Source of the DNA: Soehngenia sp.
GTDB taxonomy: Bacteria > Bacillota > Clostridia > Tissierellales > Tissierellaceae
NCBI GenBank assembly: GCA_024637045.1
Contig: JAGXFX010000015.1
Span: 1 to 64,000 of the forward strand
Length of the DNA stretch: 64,000 nt
Reading direction: 5' to 3'
The position numbers were made by a program, and so were the translations under genes. The notes below the pieces were generated by a model that was not told the DNA's origin, did no database searches, and saw only the letters and a program-made list of their open reading frames with translations. The stretch's first letter is position 1, and every line of letters begins with the position of its first letter. Of the stretch, positions 34,158 to 41,443 are shown in pieces.

Positions 34158-34742
34158 ATGAAGGAATTGATTGAACAGGATATTCTTGTTATGATTCCTT
34201 CCTACGAAGGAGAATCGGGTAATTGTACCAAAGTTCATTTAAAAGAAGATGTGATGGTTTTAAAATATACGCTGAGAACTTTTTTAAGAAAGCTTTGCTC
34301 ACACCATCACTTTGACCTTAAGGCATCCAACAATCATTATGGAAGGCTGATTTCAGCCAGGAGCAATCTTCCAATACCAATCAGTCCAGATAGAATATAT
34401 ATTCAATTGAAGGTGAGAGAGCCAATTGGGAAAGATGATGGTGCGATGGGATATTTTAAATTAAATGGAATTAAAAGAATATTCTCCAGAGAAGGAGTCA
34501 CATATGTACGAATGGAAAATGGTGTCGAGCATCCTTGTCTCTGTAAACTCGAGACTGCAAAAAAGCAATTGAGACAGGGAAATCTTGTACAGGAACTGAT
34601 GAGCAAGAAGAAATCCGAGCTGATTGGAGAAGCCATTGAGTACTACGCAAGTCAGGATGGTCCAGCCATGAAATCTGACATTGCGAGGCTTTATATGAAG
34701 ATAGATGCAATTCTTATGAAAATCGAAAAAGGATACGAGTAG
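34158..34742 (+). CDS. Possible ComK/LytTR-like regulator, otherwise unknown
   Basis: A 194-residue soluble protein without signal peptide or membrane helix. By eye the middle aligns in spacing with ComK: a Cys/His/Phe stretch (LCSHHHF), then LPIPISPDRIYIQL, GYFKLNGIKRIF and MENG about 50 residues after the PI pair. GYFKLNGIKRIF...VTYVRMENG also resembles a LytTR DNA-binding strand pattern. The C-terminal part is helical (YYASQDGPAMKSDIARLYMKIDAIL). A transcriptional role is therefore suggested but not shown. AGGAGG is 10 bases before the ATG. It lies 100 bases ahead of a sigma-factor gene. Confidence 0.6.
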   Translation: MKELIEQDILVMIPSYEGESGNCTKVHLKEDVMVLKYTLRTFLRKLCSHHHFDLKASNNHYGRLISARSNLPIPISPDRIYIQLKVREPIGKDDGAMGYFKLNGIKRIFSREGVTYVRMENGVEHPCLCKLETAKKQLRQGNLVQELMSKKKSELIGEAIEYYASQDGPAMKSDIARLYMKIDAILMKIEKGYE

Positions 34743-34842
34743 CTGTGTGAAAAGCAGCTACTCTATTTTTTTATTATTTCTTAGCTCCTGTTATTCTAAT
34801 GTCACCCGGGAATACAAAAAGGCGTCTTGGAAGGAGAAAAAG

Positions 34843-35409
34843 TTGGAAAGGACAATACAGGAAATATATCTTGATGCAGTATCAGGAAGAGAAGAGGTTT
34901 TGGAGGAGCTCCTAATGAGACTTCAACCCTTGATCATATCATCAATCAGAAAATACTATAACAGACTGGATGAGATGGATGATCTGCTTCAAGAGGGAAG
35001 GCTGCTGATTTTACAGTCAATAGGAGAATACAGGGATGATTACAGCGTACCTTTTCTTGGATATATAAAATCAAGACTGAAATATCTTTATCTTGGAAAG
35101 AACAGAATAAGGAAAGAGCTCTCTTTGAATGTTCCGGTTGGAGAGGAAGGCGAAGAGCATATTGAACTTCTTAAAGATGATTTTCTAACTGAGGAGAATT
35201 ATGTAAAAAGAGAGGATGAATCAAGAATTATGGACATGGTATGCAATCTTCCAAGCAGGGAAAGGCAGGTTGTGGAAGGATACTACATGGAAAACCGGTC
35301 AATTGGAGATATTGCAAAACGCTATGGAATTACTTACAGAACTGTAATAAATACAAAGCGGAGGGCATTGGAGCGAATGAGAAGAGAAATGGAGGGAAAA
35401 GATGTATAA
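34843..35409 (+). CDS. Sigma-70 family RNA polymerase sigma factor
   Basis: A 188-residue alternative sigma factor. Region 2 is visible at DEMDDLLQEGRLLILQSIGE and YIKSRLKYLYLG. Region 4 is a helix-turn-helix at LPSRERQVVEGYYMEN, SIGDIAKRYGITYRTVINTK and RRALERMRRE. There is no region 1 or 3. The start is TTG 34843, 6 bases after AAGGAG; an upstream ATG at 34747 would add 32 residues without a ribosome binding site and would start within 5 bases of the previous gene. The last 8 bases overlap an amidase gene, so the two are translationally coupled. Possible targets: lysis, sporulation or competence genes (inference). Confidence 0.85.
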   Translation: MERTIQEIYLDAVSGREEVLEELLMRLQPLIISSIRKYYNRLDEMDDLLQEGRLLILQSIGEYRDDYSVPFLGYIKSRLKYLYLGKNRIRKELSLNVPVGEEGEEHIELLKDDFLTEENYVKREDESRIMDMVCNLPSRERQVVEGYYMENRSIGDIAKRYGITYRTVINTKRRALERMRREMEGKDV

Positions 35410-35872
35410 AACAAAACACATAAGTTACAACTACGCTGACAGAATGGGCAAAAGTGTGGAATTTATTGTAGTTCACGACACTGGCAACACCAGAAGAGGG
35501 GCAGATGCAAACGCTCATTTTAATTACTTCAACAAGCCTGGAAGAAACGCATCGGCCCATTATTTTGTAGATAGCGTGGAGATTCTACAGATTGTCCCGG
35601 ACTCCCGTGCAGCCTGGCACTGTGGAGATGGCAGGGGAAGATATGGAATCACAAACAGCAATTCAATCGGAATTGAGCTGTGTATAAATGGTGATGGAAA
35701 CTGGGAGGAAACAAAGAACAAGGGGATCCTTCTGATCAGACTTCTTATGGAAAGGCATGGAATACCGAAGAAAAGAGTAGTACGGCACTTCGATGCCAGC
35801 TGGAAGATTTGTCCAAGGAAGATGAGCGAAACCGGATGGAGGGAGTGGACGTTTTTTTACGACAAAATCTGA
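35402..35872 (+). CDS. Phage-type N-acetylmuramoyl-L-alanine amidase
   Basis: A 156-residue Amidase_2 (T7 lysozyme/PGRP fold) protein that should cleave the MurNAc-L-Ala bond. Zinc ligands are visible: H in FIVVHDTGN, and H plus C in VVRHFDASWKICPRKM. HYFVDSVEILQIVPDSRAAWHCGDG matches the family core. It lacks a signal peptide and a wall-binding domain, as in phage endolysins, so release would need a holin or lysis; no holin gene is adjacent. It starts inside the sigma-factor gene, with GGAGG upstream at 35393-35397. Confidence 0.88.
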   Translation: MYKTKHISYNYADRMGKSVEFIVVHDTGNTRRGADANAHFNYFNKPGRNASAHYFVDSVEILQIVPDSRAAWHCGDGRGRYGITNSNSIGIELCINGDGNWEETKNKGILLIRLLMERHGIPKKRVVRHFDASWKICPRKMSETGWREWTFFYDKI

Positions 35873-35889
35873 GACAAAAAATCTCTTTC

Positions 35890-35895
35890 GGGTAT
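35890..35895 (+). promoter_or_regulatory. GGGTAT-type -10 candidate
   Basis: GGGTATAAAAC, 35 bases before the next start codon. Confidence 0.42.
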
Positions 35896-35929
35896 AAAAC
35901 AATATAGAAGCAGGAACAGGAGGGAATAC

Positions 35930-36400
35930 ATGGATATCAAGGAAACTATTAAAGACATAGCGGATAATCATCACGGATTTATCAAGCAGGAAGTACCAAT
36001 AATCAAGAGTCTTGCATATAAGATCCTGAAGGTGCATTACGAAGACTGCAAGGATGAGCTGATAGCTGTTCACAGACAATATGGAAGGGTCCAGAATGAA
36101 CTGGAACTTGCTCTTGTCAAGAAGCAGATGGTGCTTTTTCCAATGATATGGGATAATGAAAAAAAACCATCAGAGGAACTTTTAGGTCAAATAAAAGGTG
36201 TAATTGAAGAAGTAGAAAGGGACAACGACATTCTCCTTTCAGAGTTTAGGAAACTTAAGAAAGCAACCAACGACTACACCATGCCTGAAAGTGGCTGCCC
36301 GACTTATGAGAGCACATATAAAAAAATGGAGAAACTCCATGCAGAAGTCGAAAAATATATTGGTATTGAAAGAGAAATGTATAAGTATGTTTTAAGCTAA
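35930..36400 (+). CDS. Hemerythrin-like (RIC-type) protein with incomplete metal ligands
   Basis: A 156-residue all-helical cytosolic protein. The pattern resembles the hemerythrin domain of RIC/YtfE/ScdA di-iron repair proteins: NHHGFIKQEVPII at the start, LKVHYEDCKDELIAVH, a helix ending MVLFPMI, and KLHAEVEKYIG. The helix before LFPMI normally begins with a ligand His and contains a ligand Glu; here it reads ALVKKQMVLFPMI without either. Iron binding may therefore be altered or lost. It lacks the N-terminal ScdA domain. AGGAGGG is 8 bases upstream. It stands alone with its own promoter candidate and terminator. Confidence 0.68.
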   Translation: MDIKETIKDIADNHHGFIKQEVPIIKSLAYKILKVHYEDCKDELIAVHRQYGRVQNELELALVKKQMVLFPMIWDNEKKPSEELLGQIKGVIEEVERDNDILLSEFRKLKKATNDYTMPESGCPTYESTYKKMEKLHAEVEKYIGIEREMYKYVLS

Positions 36401-36404
36401 GTCG

Positions 36405-36430
36405 GTCCCGGGATTTTTCCCGGGGCTTTT
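36405..36430 (+). terminator. Rho-independent terminator
   Basis: CCCGGG ATTTTT CCCGGG arms followed by GCTTTT. Confidence 0.78.
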
Positions 36431-36487
36431 CCTTATGAAGAGAGAATATGTTATAATTTAAACATCAAACTTGAAAGAAGGGTCGTA

Positions 36488-37375
36488 ATGGGCGTATTTC
36501 TAATGCTATTGTCATCTTTGTTTTTTACCTTTAGTACATATTTTGGAAAGCTGGTCTCCAACTACACTGAAATGGATGCTGTGGTAACGTCCTTTGTCAG
36601 GTATTTTCTTGGTACAATCGGCTTGGGAGCATTTATATTCTTTAAGGGGATTTCATTTAAACCTGTAATGAAAAAACCGGTATTGATACGTTCTGTACTA
36701 AACGCATCTGCCTTGATTCTTTTGACTTCATCACTAAACTACACGACAATAACAAATGCAAATATGATTCACCTTACATATCCGGTTTTCGTATTTCTCC
36801 TGGCGAGATTTGTTACAGGGGAGAAGCTAAAACCATCTGCTTTTATTTATCTTTTTCTGATTTTGGTGGGTTCATATATTGTATCGGATCCTCATCTAAA
36901 AAGCATCAACATTGGAGATCTGATTGCTTTTGCTTCTGCATTCTTTGCAGGAACTTCAATTCTATACCTTACTGAGGCCAGAAGAACAGAATCCAGCATA
37001 ATCATATTATTTTACCTAATGTTTATTGGAACATTTTTAAATTTCCCATTTGTAGTCGAAGATATTGGACTTTTATCTCTTGATTCAGCGGGGATAGTAC
37101 TTCTTGCTGCTGGAACTGGATTTCTTGGGCAGGTGTTTACAACTGAAGGATTTAAATACGTTGGTTCCGCAACCGGGTCAATGCTGTCATCTAGCAGAAT
37201 GGTAATGGCTGCATTGATGGGTTACTTTTTCCTGTCTGAGCCACTTAATCTAAGAATTGTATCTGGTATTGTTCTTATATCCATTGCTCTTGTAGGGGTA
37301 AGCGGATATTTGAATGTCTTGATAGGAAAATTCCACAAAAAAAGAGAGTTAAATAAAAGTCAGGAGGCGGAGTAA
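36488..37375 (+). CDS. EamA/DMT-family transporter
   Basis: A 295-residue membrane protein with 10 predicted helices arranged as two EamA repeats (about 5-135 and 145-280). Repeat ends show IHLTYPVFVFLLARFVTGEKL and SSSRMVMAALMGYFFLSEPLN, the usual EamA signature ending in E. The substrate is unknown; the family includes metabolite exporters. Its stop overlaps the start of the glycerate kinase gene by one base, so the pair is co-translated and may handle glycerate or a related compound. The ribosome binding site is weak (GAAAGAAGG). TATAAT occurs near 36450. Confidence 0.85.
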   Translation: MGVFLMLLSSLFFTFSTYFGKLVSNYTEMDAVVTSFVRYFLGTIGLGAFIFFKGISFKPVMKKPVLIRSVLNASALILLTSSLNYTTITNANMIHLTYPVFVFLLARFVTGEKLKPSAFIYLFLILVGSYIVSDPHLKSINIGDLIAFASAFFAGTSILYLTEARRTESSIIILFYLMFIGTFLNFPFVVEDIGLLSLDSAGIVLLAAGTGFLGQVFTTEGFKYVGSATGSMLSSSRMVMAALMGYFFLSEPLNLRIVSGIVLISIALVGVSGYLNVLIGKFHKKRELNKSQEAE

Positions 37376-38514
37376 TGAAGATACTAATAGCATCTGATTC
37401 TTTTAAGGGTTCGGCAGGTACGTTGACAGTGGCAGAAAACATTGAAAAGGGTTTTTTAAAAATATATCCTGATACTGAGTTTATAAAGCTGCCTATGGCT
37501 GATGGCGGTGAGGGAACCGTCGAGACTCTCGTTGAGGGAACCGGTGGAAGCTACGTTTATGAGAGGGTGACAGGGCCTTTGGGTGAATCTGTAAAAGCAA
37601 GATATGGAATAATCCAGGAGGAGATTGCAGTGCTTGAAATGGCTGAAGCTTCAGGCCTTGTTCTGGTCAAGGAAGGTGAAAGGAATCCTCTGATAACAAC
37701 TACATTTGGAACTGGTGAACTGATTCTATCAGCCTTGAAAAAAGGATACAAAAAAATCTACATAGGAATTGGAGGCTCAGCAACAAATGACGGCGGCGTT
37801 GGAATGGCAAAGGCACTGGGATATGGATTTCTTGATGCGAAGGGAAATGAGATCCCTGATGGAGGAGGAAGTCTTGGGATGCTGGAGAGAATAGATGCAT
37901 CAGGACAGAGTCCACTTCTTCAGGATGCCCACATCATTGTTATGTGCGATGTTGACAATCCCCTTTATGGTGAGGATGGAGCTGCATATGTATATGGTCC
38001 TCAAAAGGGAGCTGACAATGAGATGGTTCAACTTCTGGATAAAAACCTTATGAATTATTCAGAAGCTATAAAGAGAAATATGAAAATGGATATAGCAAAT
38101 ATACCAGGGTCCGGAGCAGCAGGTGGACTTGGTGCGGGACTTATGGCCTTTTGTGGTGCAGAACTTAAGCCAGGAATTGAAATGGTATTGGATATGCTTC
38201 AATTTGATAATCACTTGAAGAATGTGGATCTTGTTGTAACAGGTGAAGGGAGAATTGATGGCCAGTCTGTCAAGGGAAAGGTTCCCGTGGGAGTTGCCAG
38301 GCGTGCAAAGAAGCAGATGAAGCCGGTTGTTGCAGTTACAGGAGGAGTCGGTGAAGGCGCCGATGTTCTCTATTCCCTTGGAGTTGATTTGATACTTCCA
38401 ATTGTCGACAGACCCCTTGACTTGCATGAAGCAATGCAAAATTCCGAGATTCTTATACAGGATACAGGAGAAAGACTGGCAAGAATTATTAAGCTAGGTG
38501 AACGACTAAACTAG
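37375..38514 (+). CDS. Glycerate kinase (type I, GlxK/GarK family)
   Basis: A 379-residue cytosolic enzyme phosphorylating D-glycerate. Family motifs: IASDSFKGS, MADGGEGTVETLV, GTGELILSALKKGYKKIYIGIGG split by short insertions, SATNDGGVGMAKALG, CDVDNPLYG, GSGAAGGLGAGL and VTGEGRIDGQSVKGKVP. GGAGGCGG precedes the ATG, which overlaps the transporter stop. The 2-hydroxyacid dehydrogenases elsewhere in the window could generate glycerate from hydroxypyruvate; this link is inference. Confidence 0.93.
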   Translation: MKILIASDSFKGSAGTLTVAENIEKGFLKIYPDTEFIKLPMADGGEGTVETLVEGTGGSYVYERVTGPLGESVKARYGIIQEEIAVLEMAEASGLVLVKEGERNPLITTTFGTGELILSALKKGYKKIYIGIGGSATNDGGVGMAKALGYGFLDAKGNEIPDGGGSLGMLERIDASGQSPLLQDAHIIVMCDVDNPLYGEDGAAYVYGPQKGADNEMVQLLDKNLMNYSEAIKRNMKMDIANIPGSGAAGGLGAGLMAFCGAELKPGIEMVLDMLQFDNHLKNVDLVVTGEGRIDGQSVKGKVPVGVARRAKKQMKPVVAVTGGVGEGADVLYSLGVDLILPIVDRPLDLHEAMQNSEILIQDTGERLARIIKLGERLN

Positions 38515-38521
38515 AAAAAAT

Positions 38522-38549
38522 TGACTCTTCTAATTTTCAAGAAGAGTCA
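38522..38549. terminator. Bidirectional terminator between convergent genes
   Basis: TGACTCTTC and GAAGAGTCA arms; A run before and T-rich after. It overlaps the stop codon of the minus-strand gene. Confidence 0.8.
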
Positions 38550-39240
38550 TTCCTTTGTCTATGATTCTGTTTTTTTCATATTCTTTAAGCTTGTTATAGT
38601 AACTTTCGACTTCCTTTACCATTTTGGTGTTGTGTGAGTTTTCAATAAGCTTACTTTCAAGGTTTGAAAGAAGTCTGTAGAATTTCTTGTCAGACTCCGC
38701 TTCAATTAGTTCTCCTTTTTGAAGATATATATCTGCAAGATCAAGTTTGCCATATCCCCCTGAATTATAATCTTTAATTGCCAAGTCCACAAGAGATTCA
38801 AGGTTATTCCTGAATTGAACCTCCATATCTTCAAATTCTTTCATATACTCTCTACTTATTTGTGCCACAGTAGGGTTTTGATTAACAGAGGATCCAGTTG
38901 GAGTTGATGGATTATCAGAATTTGTCCCAGATTCAGTTGAAACATTTTGTTCATTTGAATTGTTATTACCTTGTGATTCTGTTCCTTCATTCTCAACTTC
39001 AGATTCTATGTTCTCATTTTTGGGAGTTGTCGTGTCCTCAAAGTCATCAGTTTCCGTGCCAAGATACTTTTCAAATGGGTTCACTTCAACCTCCTGGTAT
39101 TCGGAAGCTTCTCTTTCATTGCTGAAATATCGATACTTTATATAGTTTATTCCCATGGAGAATAAGCTTTGATTCATGTAGACAATAACAGCAATAAATA
39201 CCACAATTAGAGTTAATGATATAAGTAATTTTTTCTTCAT
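38530..39240 (-). CDS. Membrane-anchored protein of unknown function
   Basis: A 236-residue protein: one N-terminal membrane helix (LLISLTLIVVFIAVIVYM), a short extracellular segment, a low-complexity Ser/Asn/Glu/Thr-rich linker (about 65-125), then a helical C-terminal domain (about 128-236) with heptad-like Leu/Glu spacing. No known domain is recognised. Start ATG 39240 has GAGGTG upstream and directly precedes KKK and the helix; a slightly longer start at 39252 is less likely. Probably extracytoplasmic with N-in orientation. Confidence 0.68.
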   Translation of the reverse strand: MKKKLLISLTLIVVFIAVIVYMNQSLFSMGINYIKYRYFSNEREASEYQEVEVNPFEKYLGTETDDFEDTTTPKNENIESEVENEGTESQGNNNSNEQNVSTESGTNSDNPSTPTGSSVNQNPTVAQISREYMKEFEDMEVQFRNNLESLVDLAIKDYNSGGYGKLDLADIYLQKGELIEAESDKKFYRLLSNLESKLIENSHNTKMVKEVESYYNKLKEYEKNRIIDKGMTLLEN

Positions 39241-39307
39241 AATGCACCTCAATTCGATAGTTATGATAATTATAACATAAAAAAAAGGTTTTCATCTACT
39301 TGACTAA

Positions 39308-39313
39308 GGGTAT
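39308..39313 (+). promoter_or_regulatory. GGGTAT-type promoter candidate
   Basis: GGGTATAAAA, 37 bases before the next start; GTTTTC lies 14 bases upstream, a SigB-like spacing. Confidence 0.45.
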
Positions 39314-39349
39314 AAAAATACGGAGATATTATAAAAAGGGAGGGATTTT

Positions 39350-40003
39350 TTGAGTCAGTTAAAGATGCGAGTTAAATTACCAAGCGGTATACAGAAAGTC
39401 AATCTGGAAAATGTTGTGGTCAGAAAGGCCGATGAAAAGGATATAGAGGGAATATTTCATGTTGCAGCATCAGTAGGAAAGAAAATCCAGGATCCAATGC
39501 AGGGATTCCTTATGGATGATTACGAATCTGACCCGGAAGGTTATAAGAATAAGCTTAGAAGAGCGCTGAGAATGAGCGATTATTTCTATGTAGCCGAATA
39601 CATAGAGGATGATTACATAGCCATCCTTGGCTTCACTTTCGGACTTCCCAAGGAAGTATGGTTAAAGGAAAATCCAGAGTGGCTGGGAGACTGTTATTTC
39701 AGGCCTGATTTTGACGAGAAACACTTGGACAATTTTATGATGCTGGATAAGATAGCTGTTCTTGACAGATTCAAGCGCCAAGGAATGGGAGGGATGCTTT
39801 CGAAGAGACTTATCAAGGATATAAAAGAGGACGGAATATTTGATATTTTTGAAGAGGTTATTATCGCACCAATTCCAAATCTTCCATCTGTTCTGTTCAA
39901 GACAAAGAGAAAGTTCAAGCTTGCCAGTGTAAGGTACGAATGGCATGAAGGCAATGTAATGACTACCCTTGTATATCATAGGAAGCTTAGAAGAAACACC
40001 TAA
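39350..40003 (+). CDS. GNAT-family acetyltransferase
   Basis: A 217-residue cytosolic protein with the GNAT layout: VVRKADEKDIEGIFHVAAS at the N-terminus, a central strand (YIAILGFTFG), and the acetyl-CoA loop region KIAVLDRFKRQGMGGMLSKRL, which has the Q/RxxGxG/A motif. The long insert between helices and the late strands are unusual, so the substrate cannot be predicted. The start is TTG, 6 bases after GGGAGG. Monocistronic between a promoter candidate and a terminator. Confidence 0.82.
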   Translation: MSQLKMRVKLPSGIQKVNLENVVVRKADEKDIEGIFHVAASVGKKIQDPMQGFLMDDYESDPEGYKNKLRRALRMSDYFYVAEYIEDDYIAILGFTFGLPKEVWLKENPEWLGDCYFRPDFDEKHLDNFMMLDKIAVLDRFKRQGMGGMLSKRLIKDIKEDGIFDIFEEVIIAPIPNLPSVLFKTKRKFKLASVRYEWHEGNVMTTLVYHRKLRRNT

Positions 40004-40015
40004 CTACAAAATCCA

Positions 40016-40048
40016 CAAATGTTCCCCGGACTAACTTCCGGGGATTTG
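40016..40048 (+). terminator. Rho-independent terminator
   Basis: CAAAT-TCCCCGGA and TCCGGGG-ATTTG arms with a 5-7 base loop. Confidence 0.75.
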
Positions 40049-40136
40049 TATATTTAAAATGTGTTTGATCTAATTACATGCAAAAATATGTCAATAGATG
40101 TATAATTAGATTAATGACTCAAATCAGGAGGACGAA

Positions 40137-41009
40137 ATGTTCGAGAGACTGAAAGGATACATAGCAGTAATCATATCGGCAATAGTTTTCGGGAGTATGC
40201 CATTGATGGCAAAGACAGTGTACATGGAAGGCGGAAATCCTGTTACTTTGACATTCCTGCGTTTTTTTCTTGTTATGCCGGTTCTTCTATATTTTGTAAA
40301 CAGAAACAAAAATATCCAACTGAGTGTGACAAAAGAAGAAGCAAAAAAACTTATACTTGTGGGAACACTCGGATACGGGACAACAGCTCTGACATTATAC
40401 ATGTCATATAATTATATTGCTTCAGGAATAGCAACTACACTACATTTTGCCTACCCAGTCCTTGTAATACTGACTTATGTAATCCTATTCAAAGAAAAGG
40501 CAAGTGGAATAAAACTCCTTTCAGTGAGCTTGACAATAATAGGGATGATGTTTTTAAATGAGTCCGATGCAAATATAAATCTTATGGGATTTCTCCTTGC
40601 TTTTGGATCATCTGTGGCTTATGCATTCTATATAGTCTATCTTGACAGAAGCGGACTTAAGTCAATGAATTCGCTGAAGATGACACTCTACCTGTGTGTA
40701 ATGGCAAGTGGCATGGTATTCATATTTGGATTGTTTACAGGCACGTTAGATTTTCAAATGACTGCACGTGGATGGGGAATATCAATGCTTTTGTCAGTTC
40801 TTGTGGCATTTCTTGGGGTAAGCTTTTTTCAGATAGGAGTAGCTCTGATTGGACCACAAAAGACCTCGGTCTTAAGTACATTTGAGCCTATAACAAGTAT
40901 TATTATTGGAGCATTGCTCTTTAATGAATTGATTTCAGGGAGAACAATAGCTGGTTTTATTTCAATCGTAGCAGCAGTTGTTTTAATCACTGCATTTGAT
41001 AGAGGTTAG
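40137..41009 (+). CDS. EamA/DMT-family transporter
   Basis: A 290-residue membrane protein with 10 helices in two EamA repeats (about 8-135 and 145-285). Conserved pieces: VFGSMPLMAKTVYMEGGNPVT, LHFAYPVLVILTYVILFKEK and LSTFEPITSIIIGALLFNELI. Substrate unknown. AGGAGG is 6 bases before the ATG. It is only distantly similar to the EamA protein at 36.5 kb and lies just upstream of the leucine T-box, so amino-acid export is possible but unsupported. Confidence 0.87.
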   Translation: MFERLKGYIAVIISAIVFGSMPLMAKTVYMEGGNPVTLTFLRFFLVMPVLLYFVNRNKNIQLSVTKEEAKKLILVGTLGYGTTALTLYMSYNYIASGIATTLHFAYPVLVILTYVILFKEKASGIKLLSVSLTIIGMMFLNESDANINLMGFLLAFGSSVAYAFYIVYLDRSGLKSMNSLKMTLYLCVMASGMVFIFGLFTGTLDFQMTARGWGISMLLSVLVAFLGVSFFQIGVALIGPQKTSVLSTFEPITSIIIGALLFNELISGRTIAGFISIVAAVVLITAFDRG

Positions 41010-41109
41010 GAGGGGTATTGTTGGAACCGTAGGAGTCAGAAGGGCATTAATTGGAACCGGATACAATATGGAAATATTCAAAATAATTTAAATTATTTAA
41101 AAAAAAGTG

Positions 41110-41139
41110 TTGACTTATAAATCCTCCTGAATATATAAT
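41110..41139 (+). promoter_or_regulatory. Promoter of the leu operon
   Basis: TTGACT (41110-41115), 18 bases, TATAAT (41134-41139). The bases just upstream closely resemble those before the ilv promoter at 45889. Confidence 0.8.
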
Positions 41140-41159
41140 AGGTTTCAATATTAATAAAT

Positions 41160-41422
41160 GCTACGATGAAGAGAAAGATACCGATAGATTACTTTAAGAG
41201 AGCTGATGGATGGTGTGAATCAGCAGTAACCTGGTATGGAATACTAGCTTCAAAGCAGCACGGCTGAAAGCAAGATGCAAGTAGGCTGTGACGGTGCCAC
41301 CGTTATATGGATACCGGATGATAGTCCGGGAAGAGGCAGCTTGCTGCGAACTAGGGTGGTAACACGGAGATTAGTCCTTCGTCCCTATAGAGTAATATCT
41401 ATAGGGATGGAGGACTTTTTAT
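41160..41422 (+). promoter_or_regulatory. T-box leader, leucine type
   Basis: Stem I shows AGAG, a GCTGAT/ATCAGC apical arm with GGTGTGA, and a specifier loop in which CTA (Leu) is followed by G and the closing CTTC arm. The antiterminator bulge reads AGGGTGGTAACACGG (variant of GGTACCGCG) at 41353. The terminator is a long hairpin (GTCC.. / ..GGAC, about 41373-41413) with a T run. Uncharged leucyl-tRNA should allow read-through into leuA. Confidence 0.92.
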
Positions 41423-41443
41423 TTTTTGTAAGGAGGGTTTAAA

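Noticed and set aside
34843-35872. Prophage
   Set aside because: Only a sigma factor and an endolysin-like amidase are present. No integrase, capsid, portal, terminase, holin or att repeats were seen nearby.
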